From: CAZMVY01 sp964617875
GTDB lineage: Bacteria > Planctomycetota > Phycisphaerae > UBA1845 > PWPN01
NCBI GenBank assembly: GCA_964617875.1
Contig: CAZUAI010000020.1
Span: forward strand, 1 to 64,000
Direction of reading: 5' to 3'
DNA: 64,000 nt
Both the position numbers and the translations under genes were made by a program. Under the pieces are notes generated by a model that worked only from the letters and a program-made list of their open reading frames with translations, was not told the origin of the DNA and made no database searches. Below, in pieces: positions 52,646-60,644 of the stretch (positions are counted from its first letter, which is position 1; each line of letters opens with the position of its first letter).

Positions 52646-53449
52646 CTATGCACCGATACGGCGGCGAAGCCCTGCCACGCCGCCCGCGAGCAACAATACC
52701 ATCGTCACGGGCTCGGGAATCGCAAAGCCGCGCCCCGTCTCGCCCGAGTAGCTGCCCTCGCCAACCGCCCGCACGTCCGACGCGGGGTCGTAGCGGCTCG
52801 GCAGGCCCTTGATCGCACCAGGAACGGCAAAACCCTGGGCAAAGTCGATGTTGCCCCGCATGACGCCCTCGCTCCCGATCAGGCCGTTCTGCTGCGCGAT
52901 CAGGCCGCCGACGATCGTGCCCTTGCCCTCGAGCACGTAACTCTGCGCATTGCCGTAGCCGTACAGCGAAACCGTGTCCAGATCGATCGCCCAGAGCAGG
53001 ATGTTCGCGGTATCCGGCATGCCGATCTTGCCGCTGATGTAGCCCCAGACCTCGAGGTCGGCCACGCCCGGTTCGGTGTTCAGACCGGTTCCGGTGAGGC
53101 TGACGTCAAGCGGAGGCGGCGTTTCGTCGTGGCCCGTGAACTGGACGGCGAGCCGAAGGTCGCCGCCGAAGTTGTACTGCAGGTCGCCCGGGACGCCCAG
53201 GTCATACCAGATCGGCAGCACGCCCACCGTGCTTGGCCAGTTCGGCCAGTACGCCGTGGCTTCCCCGCCGACGCTGTTGATTCCGTCTTTCGACGTGATC
53301 AACGTATCCGGCGCGGCACCGTTTGTTGCATACAGGAATTCGGCCCCGAAGTTGATGTCGTGGCCCGTGATCGTCGGCGTCAGCGGCGCAGCGAAAGCAC
53401 CCGCCGTCCCGGCCAAAACCACTACACCAAGCAAAACACTGTGCTTCAT
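52646..53449 (-). CDS. PEP-CTERM sorting-domain protein
   Basis: 267 residues from ATG 53449, with GGGAGAG upstream. A signal peptide (MKHSVLLGVVVLAGTAGAFA) and the C-terminal tripartite PEP-CTERM tail, IPEPVTMVLLLAGGVAGLRR plus R, are both intact. The tail is recognised by exosortase, which cleaves or transfers the protein during export, often to the extracellular matrix. The middle (~25-235) is a beta-rich domain without cysteines or a catalytic site. No exosortase lies in the window. It has its own promoter and terminator, so it is monocistronic. Confidence 0.88.
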   Translation of the reverse strand: MKHSVLLGVVVLAGTAGAFAAPLTPTITGHDINFGAEFLYATNGAAPDTLITSKDGINSVGGEATAYWPNWPSTVGVLPIWYDLGVPGDLQYNFGGDLRLAVQFTGHDETPPPLDVSLTGTGLNTEPGVADLEVWGYISGKIGMPDTANILLWAIDLDTVSLYGYGNAQSYVLEGKGTIVGGLIAQQNGLIGSEGVMRGNIDFAQGFAVPGAIKGLPSRYDPASDVRAVGEGSYSGETGRGFAIPEPVTMVLLLAGGVAGLRRRIGA

Positions 53450-53585
53450 AACTCTCTCTCCCTGATAATGTCCGAACTACCTACTCGCCCCAGAACCAGC
53501 CCGGCTTGCTCCCATGGTACCGGGCATACGGAGAGGAACACCCTCTCACCACTCCACCCAAACTACACCCCTACCCCTGTCCCCT

Positions 53586-53613
53586 AGTTTATCAGGGTGC
53601 GTCTCGGTGTCAA
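53586..53613 (-). promoter_or_regulatory. Promoter for the PEP-CTERM gene
   Basis: The minus strand has a perfect TTGACA (53613-53608), 16 bases and TAAACT (53591-53586). The leader would be about 130 nt. The surrounding DNA is AT-rich relative to the rest of the window. Confidence 0.55.
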
Positions 53614-53705
53614 GCCTTTTCTTGAACAAAAAACAGGAATCTGCGGGATATCGCCCTCCCCAAAGCTGTCGCATTAATCGTAACTTATTGCAACATATTG
53701 TCTTA

Positions 53706-54818
53706 TCAACAAGCGTGGCGTAGTTCATCGTATCGGGCGAGATCCCTCGGCAGCACCGAACGCGGGGTCTCCTGGATCACAGATTCAATGTCTGCCATCG
53801 TTATCGGACGTGCAGCAGCCCCGGCCACGGCGTCCAGGAACGGCCGCGAAGCCGCCCGGTCGGCGATGTTCTTGATGTCCGCCCCGCTGTAGCCCTCGAG
53901 CCGGTCGCACAGGTCGGCGAAGTCCACGTCGTCGGCCAGCGGGCGCGAGGCGAGGCAAATCTCGAGCAGCCTGTAGCGCGCGGGCGCATCGGGCAGCGGA
54001 ATGTAGACGCGCGAGTCGAAGCGTCCCGGGCGCATCATCGCCTCGTCGAGCATCCAGGGTTTGTTCGTGGCGCCGACAAACAGGAGGCACCGGTCCGCCT
54101 TGCGGTCGAATCCCTCGAGTTCCTGAAGGATCTGCGGCACGACGCGCTGCATGACGCTGGAGGACTCGTCCTGCCGCTTGGGGACGAGGGCCTCGATCTC
54201 GTCGATGAAGATCACGCTCTTCGGCTCGGCCTTCGCGGCGTCGAAGAGCTTGCGGATGTTCTGCTCGGCCTCGCCGACCCACTTGCTGAGGACCTGCGCC
54301 GGAGTGATGACGAAGAAGGTGGCGTCGATCTCGTGCGCAATGGCCTTCGCGAGCATCGTCTTGCCCGTGCCGGGCGGGCCGTACAGCAGGATGCCGCCGC
54401 CGAGGCGGATGCCGTATTGCCGGGCCAGCTCCGGGTGCGCCACCGGGTAGATCATCTTCAGGCGGATCTCTTCCTTGACGTCATCGAGGCCCGCGATGTC
54501 TTCGAACCCGACGGTGGGTTTGTCGCGGACGATCCACTCGGAGGCGTCCGGGCCGGTGCCCTCGGCCTCCTTCACGGGGCTGCGGCGGCCCTTGGGCGTG
54601 CCCTTGAGCCGGTCGCATTCGCGGGCGAGGTCGATCAGTTCGCGGGCGAGTTGCTCGTGCTGCCGGCGGACGGCCGGGTTCGACGCCGCCTCCGCCAGCT
54701 CAATGACGCAATCCGCCGCCTGGATCAGGTACGGCTTCGCGGCGGCGTAATCGCCCTCGCGGTACGCGATGACGCCCTTGTCCTTCAGCCGCTCGAACGT
54801 GGCAAAGCTGACCGCCAT
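53706..54818 (-). CDS. Vps4-like AAA ATPase with N-terminal MIT-like domain
   Basis: 370 residues. Residues 1-72 form a predicted three-helix bundle: KDKGVIAYREGDYAAAKPYL then a final helix LARELIDLARECDRLK, the pattern of an MIT domain. A linker (73-98) leads to the AAA domain: FEDIAGLDDVKEEI, Walker A GPPGTGKT (147-154), pore loop SKWVGEAEQN, Walker B VIFIDEIEAL and GATNKPWMLDEA followed by arginine fingers in MMRPGRFD. VYIPLPDAPAR and GYSGADIKNIA fit Vps4/katanin-type or archaeal CdvC proteins. The end TMADIESVIQETPRSVLPRD matches the Vps4 C-terminal helix. Vps4 disassembles ESCRT-III filaments by engaging their MIM tails; an ESCRT-III-like gene lies 16 kb away. A TATAAT only seven bases before ATG suggests a leaderless mRNA. 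Confidence 0.87.
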   Translation of the reverse strand: MAVSFATFERLKDKGVIAYREGDYAAAKPYLIQAADCVIELAEAASNPAVRRQHEQLARELIDLARECDRLKGTPKGRRSPVKEAEGTGPDASEWIVRDKPTVGFEDIAGLDDVKEEIRLKMIYPVAHPELARQYGIRLGGGILLYGPPGTGKTMLAKAIAHEIDATFFVITPAQVLSKWVGEAEQNIRKLFDAAKAEPKSVIFIDEIEALVPKRQDESSSVMQRVVPQILQELEGFDRKADRCLLFVGATNKPWMLDEAMMRPGRFDSRVYIPLPDAPARYRLLEICLASRPLADDVDFADLCDRLEGYSGADIKNIADRAASRPFLDAVAGAAARPITMADIESVIQETPRSVLPRDLARYDELRHAC

Positions 54819-54824
54819 GCGGGC

Positions 54825-54830
54825 ATTATA
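54825..54830 (-). promoter_or_regulatory. -10 box predicting a leaderless mRNA for the AAA gene
   Basis: The minus strand has a perfect TATAAT at 54830-54825. The start point would fall at about 54818, the A of the start codon. No Shine-Dalgarno sequence is present, which agrees. The -35 is poor. Confidence 0.5.
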
Positions 54831-54992
54831 CGCCCGCCGCGCCGGGCGCGAAGCGTACAGCGGCCCCGGAGTGCCGGCGCCACGACGGCAGACAGGCGTT
54901 GGAGGATGGTGCCGAGAAGCTCTTCGCCGTTCCGTTGTCGCTGGGCGGCCCGTCGAATGTTCGGCGCGAGGTCGCCGCGCGGATCCGAACCC

Positions 54993-55295
54993 TTACCCCA
55001 CCTTGGCCAGCGAGTCGGCCGGGGCCGTGAAGACGACCATCGACCCGGATGACTCGCGGGCGCGGACCTTCACGCGGCCCTGCCGCCGGAGGATGTCCCG
55101 TTCCGTCTCGTTGGGAATGTAAACCACTTCGGCGGCAATCTTACGCTCGCCGCGGAAGAAGAGCTGCTGCAAACGTCGCTTCGTCTGAACGGACGTCCGG
55201 CCCTTGTCGTCGTCGCACTCCGACCACCGCGGCACGTCCATCGTCTCAACCACCGCCACTTTCGTCCCTGCCGCCAGATACTTGCCTTCGCCCAT
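54993..55295 (-). CDS. Small conserved-looking protein of unknown function
   Basis: 100 residues; GGAGG lies ten bases before ATG 55295 (MGEGKYLAAGTKVAVVETMD). The protein is charged, with no membrane segment, no cysteine pair that binds metal and a beta-looking N-terminal half. I do not recognise a family. A plausible promoter lies at 55485-55514, implying a leader of about 180 nt. It lies upstream of the AAA gene on the same strand, with 174 bases between, so a link is possible but the AAA gene has its own -10 box. Confidence 0.7.
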   Translation of the reverse strand: MGEGKYLAAGTKVAVVETMDVPRWSECDDDKGRTSVQTKRRLQQLFFRGERKIAAEVVYIPNETERDILRRQGRVKVRARESSGSMVVFTAPADSLAKVG

Positions 55296-55484
55296 TGACC
55301 AACGCCTCCGAACCTACCGGACTGAGAGAACAAACAACCCCTTCCGGGGCTTCCTTCTGCCTGAACTCGTCGTCGGGGAACCGCGACGGGGGCCACGGCG
55401 GACGCCGGACCCAAGGCAAGCCGCCTCGGCGACCGTGGCCGAGACGTCCGCGCGGGCCGCACTCCTCGCCCGCACGATCGCACC

Positions 55485-55514
55485 CTTATAACACAACGGC
55501 CCTACGATTTTCAA
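55485..55514 (-). promoter_or_regulatory. Promoter candidate for the 100-residue protein
   Basis: The minus strand has TTGAAA (55514-55509), 18 bases, TATAAG (55490-55485). Each hexamer matches well, and the leader would be about 180 nt. Confidence 0.45.
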
Positions 55515-55577
55515 GACCCCTCGTCATGGTCGCGCGGCCCCCTTGTATCTCCTGCGCCCTGCGGCGAAACTGTCCGC

Positions 55578-56522
55578 ATGGTGCGGCAACGGGTCTTCTA
55601 CGGGTCGCTCTTGATGGCGGGGTTGGTGAGCCTGACCGTCGCCGACGCATGGCTGAGCGCGCCATGCACGGGGCCGGCGTGCCCGATGCGCACCGGCCTG
55701 GGCTTTGGTGGGCTCACCACGATTGGCTTCGCGCTCGTCGTAATTGCCGGTGCGGGCGAGCTTTGCCGGTTTTGCGACAAAGCCGGGCACCGACCGGCGG
55801 TCGGTTGGGGGCTCGTCATGGTCGCCTGCATGATGCTGGCCCCCTGGCTGAACTCGGCCACGCCGCGAATCGGGTACGGTGCGTACGGCGGGGGCTGGGT
55901 GGCCCCGAACGTTCTCGAGCCGCCCCTGCCATGGATTGCGATTCTGGGCACCGCCGTGATTCTGGTCGGGCGGCAACGCACAGAAGGCGCCATCGCTTCC
56001 TTCGCGACAACACTGCTCATCATCTTCTACTTGGGATATCTTGGATCGTACTGTGTGCGGCTTCGTTGTGCCTGGTCGGGCCCCGAGGGGGCATGGATAG
56101 TGCTCGCGACGCTGGTGATCATCAAGGTCACGGATATCGGGGCCTATTTTACCGGAATCGCCATTGGCAAGACCCCCCTGATTCCCAAGGTAAGCCCAAA
56201 GAAGACATGGGAGGGCATACTTGGGGGCGTCGCGGCCTCTGCCGCGATCAGCGGCGTCTTGATGTGGTGGGTGCTGCCACAGTGGGGAGGGTGTGATTCC
56301 CTGAAGGGCCTCTCATTCCCACAAGCTATTGTATTTGGGATAGTTATGGCGATTGTCGGACAACTGGGCGACCTTGCGGAGTCGCTGTTCAAGCGGGACG
56401 CCGGCGCCAAGGATTCCGCCCGTCTGGTACCGACATTCGGGGGGGTATTGGACATCATTGATTCGCCGTTGCTGGCGGTGCCGGTCGCCTATTGGCTGTT
56501 GCGGTGGTGGTGGTTAGCCTGA
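55578..56522 (+). CDS. cdsA: Phosphatidate cytidylyltransferase
   Basis: 314 residues and about eight membrane helices. It makes CDP-diacylglycerol from phosphatidate and CTP, the branch point of phospholipid synthesis. The C-terminal signature SLFKRDAGAKDSARLVPTFG followed by GVLDIID agrees with the CdsA pattern at the Lys, Asp and Gly-Gly positions. Its usual His and final Arg are Phe and Ile here. KVTDIGAYFTGIAIGK and SPKKTWEGILGG are further family motifs. The gene heads an operon with phoH, the 7TM-HD protein, ybeY and the CorC-type gene. The ATG at 55578 has no strong ribosome-binding site. Confidence 0.87.
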   Translation: MVRQRVFYGSLLMAGLVSLTVADAWLSAPCTGPACPMRTGLGFGGLTTIGFALVVIAGAGELCRFCDKAGHRPAVGWGLVMVACMMLAPWLNSATPRIGYGAYGGGWVAPNVLEPPLPWIAILGTAVILVGRQRTEGAIASFATTLLIIFYLGYLGSYCVRLRCAWSGPEGAWIVLATLVIIKVTDIGAYFTGIAIGKTPLIPKVSPKKTWEGILGGVAASAAISGVLMWWVLPQWGGCDSLKGLSFPQAIVFGIVMAIVGQLGDLAESLFKRDAGAKDSARLVPTFGGVLDIIDSPLLAVPVAYWLLRWWWLA

Positions 56523-56631
56523 CCCCCATTTACTCCCCGGACGTGCCTTCGCTACAATAGGGGGCGGTCGGGCGGCCCCCGGGTTGTTCTGAACCGGCGA
56601 CTGCTCCGGCCACTGGAGTCAACTTCCGACC

Positions 56632-57645
56632 TTGGAACTGACCATTACTCTTGAGGACGGCGGCGACCGTGTTGCGCTGTTCGGCACCGGCGACCGGCAC
56701 CTGCGGCTGATACGGGGGGCCCTCGGGGTCCGCATCACCGCCCGGGACGCGCACGTTCGCCTCTCGGGCGAGGCCGGAGCCGTCGGAAGGGCCGCGGCCG
56801 TCATCGAGCGACTCCAGGGATTGCTCCGGGAGCACCCGTGTCTCAGTGACGAGCACATCACCGACGCCATTGCCGATGCCGCCCGCGAGGATTCCGAGGC
56901 CGCCCGTTCGCCGGAGCGGATCGACGTCTACGCCAAGCACGGGACGATCACGCCCAAGACCGACGGGCAGCGGGACTACGTGCGGGCGATCGCGGAACAC
57001 GACCTCGTTTTCTGCCTCGGTCCCGCCGGAACCGGCAAGACGTACCTGGCCGTGGCGATGGCCGTCAGCATGCTCAAGGCGTCGCGAATCAAGCGGATCG
57101 TGCTCGTGCGCCCCGCGGTCGAGGCGGGCGAGAAGCTCGGGTTCCTGCCCGGTGACATGCAGGCGAAGGTGAACCCGTATCTCCGCCCCCTCTTCGACGC
57201 CATGCATGACATGATGACGTTCGATCAGATCAAGCGTTTCATGCAGAACGACGTCATCGAGGTCATCCCGCTGGCGTACATGCGCGGGCGGACGCTCAAC
57301 AACAGCGTGGTGATCCTGGACGAGGCCCAGAACACGACGGCCTCGCAGATGCTGATGTTCCTCACGCGGCTGGGGCACCACAGCAAGATGATCGTGACGG
57401 GCGATGACAGCCAGATCGACCTGGCTGACGGGCGGCTGAGCGGGTTGATCGACGCCGTCCGTCGGCTGCGGGGCATTCACGGGATCAGCGTTGTCCGCTT
57501 ACACGAGCTGGACATCGTCCGGCACCGGCTCGTCCAGAGTATCGTGGGTGCTTATGCCGACGGCCGGGGAACGGGTTCTTATCGGACGCACAGGCGGCCC
57601 GAGGCCCCGGATCCGGAGTTCGGGCCGGCGGAAGCCGATGGGTAG
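56632..57645 (+). CDS. phoH: PhoH-like ATPase
   Basis: 337 residues. The start is probably TTG 56632 (MELTITLEDGGDRVAL), with GGAG upstream. Residues ~1-95 form the usual N-terminal KH-like part; the ATPase follows with Walker A LGPAGTGKTYLAV, KRIVLVRPAVEAGEKLGFLP, the Walker B NSVVILDEAQN and TGDDSQIDLAD. PhoH (YbeZ type) is an RNA-linked ATPase that works with YbeY in rRNA processing; ybeY is two genes downstream. The TACAAT at 56553-56558 may be a -10 box. Length and motifs are normal. Confidence 0.93.
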   Translation: MELTITLEDGGDRVALFGTGDRHLRLIRGALGVRITARDAHVRLSGEAGAVGRAAAVIERLQGLLREHPCLSDEHITDAIADAAREDSEAARSPERIDVYAKHGTITPKTDGQRDYVRAIAEHDLVFCLGPAGTGKTYLAVAMAVSMLKASRIKRIVLVRPAVEAGEKLGFLPGDMQAKVNPYLRPLFDAMHDMMTFDQIKRFMQNDVIEVIPLAYMRGRTLNNSVVILDEAQNTTASQMLMFLTRLGHHSKMIVTGDDSQIDLADGRLSGLIDAVRRLRGIHGISVVRLHELDIVRHRLVQSIVGAYADGRGTGSYRTHRRPEAPDPEFGPAEADG

Positions 57646-57705
57646 GGGATATCGACGCCGGCCCCTGTGGGCCGGCGTCCGTGGCGAAGGACGTGTCAAG
57701 CAACG

Positions 57706-60108
57706 ATGTTCTGGAGCCGTAAGGGCCGTACCCGACGAGCGGAGATCCGACGACAGCGGACGGAAAGCCGCCCGTCCACATGGTACACGTTCTACCAGCG
57801 CTACGGCGCGATGCCGCTGGTGATCGGGCTGGGACTGTACGTAGCGGCCACTCTGGTCATCCTTTCGGGCGGGCAGACCATGCCATGGCAGTTCGAGCAG
57901 TCGGTGCCGGGCGATGTGCGCGCCCGCGTGAAGTTCACGGCGATCGACCTCGGCCTGACCGCCGATAAGCAGAACAAGGCGCGGCTGGGGACGCCGAACG
58001 TCTACGTCCGCAACGAGGTCGTGCTCGCGAGCATCAGCGGCAAGCTTCGCGAGTTGTTCGCGCTGGTCAAGTCGTGCGAAGACGCCGGCAAGTTCGTGGA
58101 GGAGGCAAGGAAGAGCTACCAGGGCTGGCAGCTGGACGAGCGGGACTACGCGGCCCTCAAGGCGCTGGCGAGCGACACCGCCGGGGCCGGGGCCCAGATC
58201 TTCGAGACCGCCGTCAAGAACGTGATCGACACGCTCGCCCACCGCTATGCCATCGTCGAGAAGGTTGATCCCCGCGTACGTTCGACGACGCCGGAGCATG
58301 CGCTGCTCCGGGCCGGGCCGGGCAACGAACGCACGGTGGACACCGGGAAGGTCCAGTACGTTTCCGAAACGAGCATCGTCAAGGAAATCGCGGAGCAGGT
58401 CGCGGGCGAGCAGTTCTCGGGGCCGTTGGAGTCTCTTGCGCCGGACATCGCGCATCTGATCATCCAGAGCCTGCTGCCGGACCCGGACAAGCAGAAGTTC
58501 GAGCCCGTCTACCGCTTCGACCGCACCGTGACCGAAAACCTGATGGAGCAGAACGCCCGCGCTGTTTCGCCGGTGGTCGCGTCCTACAACGCCGGGGACG
58601 TGCTGGTCAAGGGCGGCTCGACGATCACGCAGGAACACCTCACCCTGCTCCGGCGCGAGCATCAGGAGTATCGCAGCGCGCTGTCCAGCGACCCGGTGCT
58701 GCGGCGCGAGTATCTGCTGCGGCGCCTCGGAACGGCGACGGTCGTGCTGATCGTGGTCGCCGGGCTGGCCGCATACACGGTGCTGTACCAGGAGCGGAAC
58801 CTGCAGCGCTCCGTGCGTGCGCTCGCCCTGGCGGCGTTGCTGCTGGGCATGCTGGCGCTCGCCCGGCTCAACGGGTTGATGCAGTGGCAGGGGTTGCCGA
58901 AGGAATTTGCCGTCGCGACGGTCGTGATGGCGGCGGCGATCCTCACCATCGCGTATGAGCAACGGTACGCGTTCGGCGTCACCGGCGGGCTGGCGATCCT
59001 CGCCACGCTCGCGGCGGAAGGGGACTTCGGGCTGTTCATCACGCTGCTCACGCCGATGGCGACGACGGTGTTTCTCCTGAAGGACGTCCGCACGCGCGGC
59101 AAGCTGATCGGCACGGGCGCGCTGGCCGCGGTCGCCGCGTTCCTCGCGGCGGCGGCGGCGGGCCTGACGGGCGGGCAGCGGCTCGCGTACGTCATGCAGC
59201 ACGCCGGGGCGGCGGGCGTGTCGGCGCTGCTCGCGGGCTTCATCGTCCTGGGCGTGCTGCCGGCCATCGAGAGGCTCTTCGGCGTGGCCACGAGCCTGAC
59301 TCTGCTCGAGTGGTGCGATGCGAGCCGGCCGCTGCTGCGGCGCCTGGCACAGGAGGCCCCCGGCACGTACAACCATTCGCTGATGCTCGGCACGCTCGCC
59401 GAGGCGGCCGCCGACGCCATCGGCGCGAACGGCCTCCTCGCCCGCGTCGGAGCCTACTATCACGACATCGGCAAGGCGGCCAAGCCCGAGTACTACGTCG
59501 AGAACCAGGAAGCGAAAATCAACCGCCACGACCGCCTCGGCCCCACGCTCAGCCTGCTCGTGATCGTGGCCCACGTGAAGGACGGGCTCGAGATGGCCCG
59601 CGAGTACGGACTGCCGAAGGTGCTCCACCAGTTCATCGCCGAGCACCACGGCACGACCGTCGTCCGCTACTTCCAGCGGATGGCCGCCGCGCAGGCCCAG
59701 AAAAGCCAGGTCCGCGAACTCCCCGAGAGCGAGTTCCGCTATCCCGGCCCCAAGCCGCGGTCGCGGGAGACGGCGGTGCTGATGATCTGCGACGGGGTCG
59801 AAGGCGCCGTGCGGGCCTTGCCGGAGCCGACGCGCGGCCGGATCGAAACGACCGTGCACCAGGTGCTGATGGACCGGCTGAACGACGGCCAGTTCGACGA
59901 CTGCGACATCACGATGAAAGATCTTTCGCGCATCGAGGAGGCGGTCGTCAAGGCCCTGTGCGCGGTGTACCACGGCCGGATCGCCTACCCGAAGGACGCC
60001 GCCAGGGAACTGCGGCCGAAGGCGAACGGCAACAGGAAGGACCCCGTCGAGACCGCCGCCGCGCCGGCGGTCGCCGCCGCCGAGACCGCCGAGGCGCCCC
60101 GCACGTGA
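57706..60108 (+). CDS. 7TM-HD family membrane phosphohydrolase (PgpH-like)
   Basis: 800 residues from ATG 57706. An N-terminal membrane helix (MPLVIGLGLYVAATLVILSG) is followed by an extracytoplasmic domain (~70-335), then seven membrane helices (~345-535, e.g. TATVVLIVVAGLAAYTVLY). The cytoplasmic HD domain (~560-760) has EAPGTYNHSLMLGTLAEAAA, YYHDIGKAAKPEYYVENQ, the His pair in FIAEHHGTT and Asp in MICDGVEGAV. PgpH degrades cyclic-di-AMP in Firmicutes; this homologue is likely similar but unproven. It lies between phoH and ybeY, the standard order in many bacteria. Confidence 0.9.
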   Translation: MFWSRKGRTRRAEIRRQRTESRPSTWYTFYQRYGAMPLVIGLGLYVAATLVILSGGQTMPWQFEQSVPGDVRARVKFTAIDLGLTADKQNKARLGTPNVYVRNEVVLASISGKLRELFALVKSCEDAGKFVEEARKSYQGWQLDERDYAALKALASDTAGAGAQIFETAVKNVIDTLAHRYAIVEKVDPRVRSTTPEHALLRAGPGNERTVDTGKVQYVSETSIVKEIAEQVAGEQFSGPLESLAPDIAHLIIQSLLPDPDKQKFEPVYRFDRTVTENLMEQNARAVSPVVASYNAGDVLVKGGSTITQEHLTLLRREHQEYRSALSSDPVLRREYLLRRLGTATVVLIVVAGLAAYTVLYQERNLQRSVRALALAALLLGMLALARLNGLMQWQGLPKEFAVATVVMAAAILTIAYEQRYAFGVTGGLAILATLAAEGDFGLFITLLTPMATTVFLLKDVRTRGKLIGTGALAAVAAFLAAAAAGLTGGQRLAYVMQHAGAAGVSALLAGFIVLGVLPAIERLFGVATSLTLLEWCDASRPLLRRLAQEAPGTYNHSLMLGTLAEAAADAIGANGLLARVGAYYHDIGKAAKPEYYVENQEAKINRHDRLGPTLSLLVIVAHVKDGLEMAREYGLPKVLHQFIAEHHGTTVVRYFQRMAAAQAQKSQVRELPESEFRYPGPKPRSRETAVLMICDGVEGAVRALPEPTRGRIETTVHQVLMDRLNDGQFDDCDITMKDLSRIEEAVVKALCAVYHGRIAYPKDAARELRPKANGNRKDPVETAAAPAVAAAETAEAPRT

Positions 60109-60125
60109 GGGACCCATTGCCGCGC

Positions 60126-60644
60126 ATGAACACGCGACAAACAGGTCATTATGACATCGAGGTTTCGGCGGCGCGCCGGGACCGGCCCAGCCGGGCCGCG
60201 GTGATTCGGGCGGTCCGGGCCGCGCTTCGCCGGGAGCGGGCCGCGCGGGCCGCCGTCAGCGTCGCGATCGTGAACGATGCGGCCATCGCCGATCTGCACC
60301 GCCGGCATCTGCGGACCGCGGAGCCGACCGACGTGATGAGCTTCGACCTTCGCGATGAGCCGGCGCCGGGAGCCGTCGACGGCCAGGTGGTCGTTTCGGA
60401 CGAGACGGCGCGCCGCGAGGCGCGGCGCAGACGCATCCCCGCGGAGCAGGAACTCCTGCGGTACGTCATCCACGGCACGCTGCACCTGCTGGGCTATCTC
60501 GACGATACGCCGCAGCGGGCGAACGAGATGCACCGGATCGAGGACGAGCTGCTGTCCGCCCTGCGGGGCGGCCGCGCCGCGCCGGCCCGGCGTCGAAGCC
60601 GAGGCCGCCGACGGACTGCTCCAGGGAAAACGGTGCGGCCATGA
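60126..60644 (+). CDS. ybeY: YbeY-type rRNA endoribonuclease with altered zinc site
   Basis: 172 residues from ATG 60126. YbeY helps 16S rRNA maturation and ribosome quality control. The N-terminal ADLHRRHLRTAEPTDVMSFD and the zinc segment VIHGTLHLLGYLDD are diagnostic. The usual HxxxHxxGYDH has two His here, but the third is replaced by Leu-Asp-Asp. The C-terminal tail (~145-172) is very Arg/Ala-rich. The stop overlaps the ATG of the next gene (ATGA at 60641-60644), and the 7TM-HD gene ends 17 bases before. The missing ligand may mean an Asp replaces it. Confidence 0.87.
   Translation: MNTRQTGHYDIEVSAARRDRPSRAAVIRAVRAALRRERAARAAVSVAIVNDAAIADLHRRHLRTAEPTDVMSFDLRDEPAPGAVDGQVVVSDETARREARRRRIPAEQELLRYVIHGTLHLLGYLDDTPQRANEMHRIEDELLSALRGGRAAPARRRSRGRRRTAPGKTVRP

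Noticed and set aside
57499..60117. Minus-strand frame opposite the 7TM-HD gene
   Set aside because: Shadow of a GC-rich gene; composition is Arg/His-rich and no domain is recognised.
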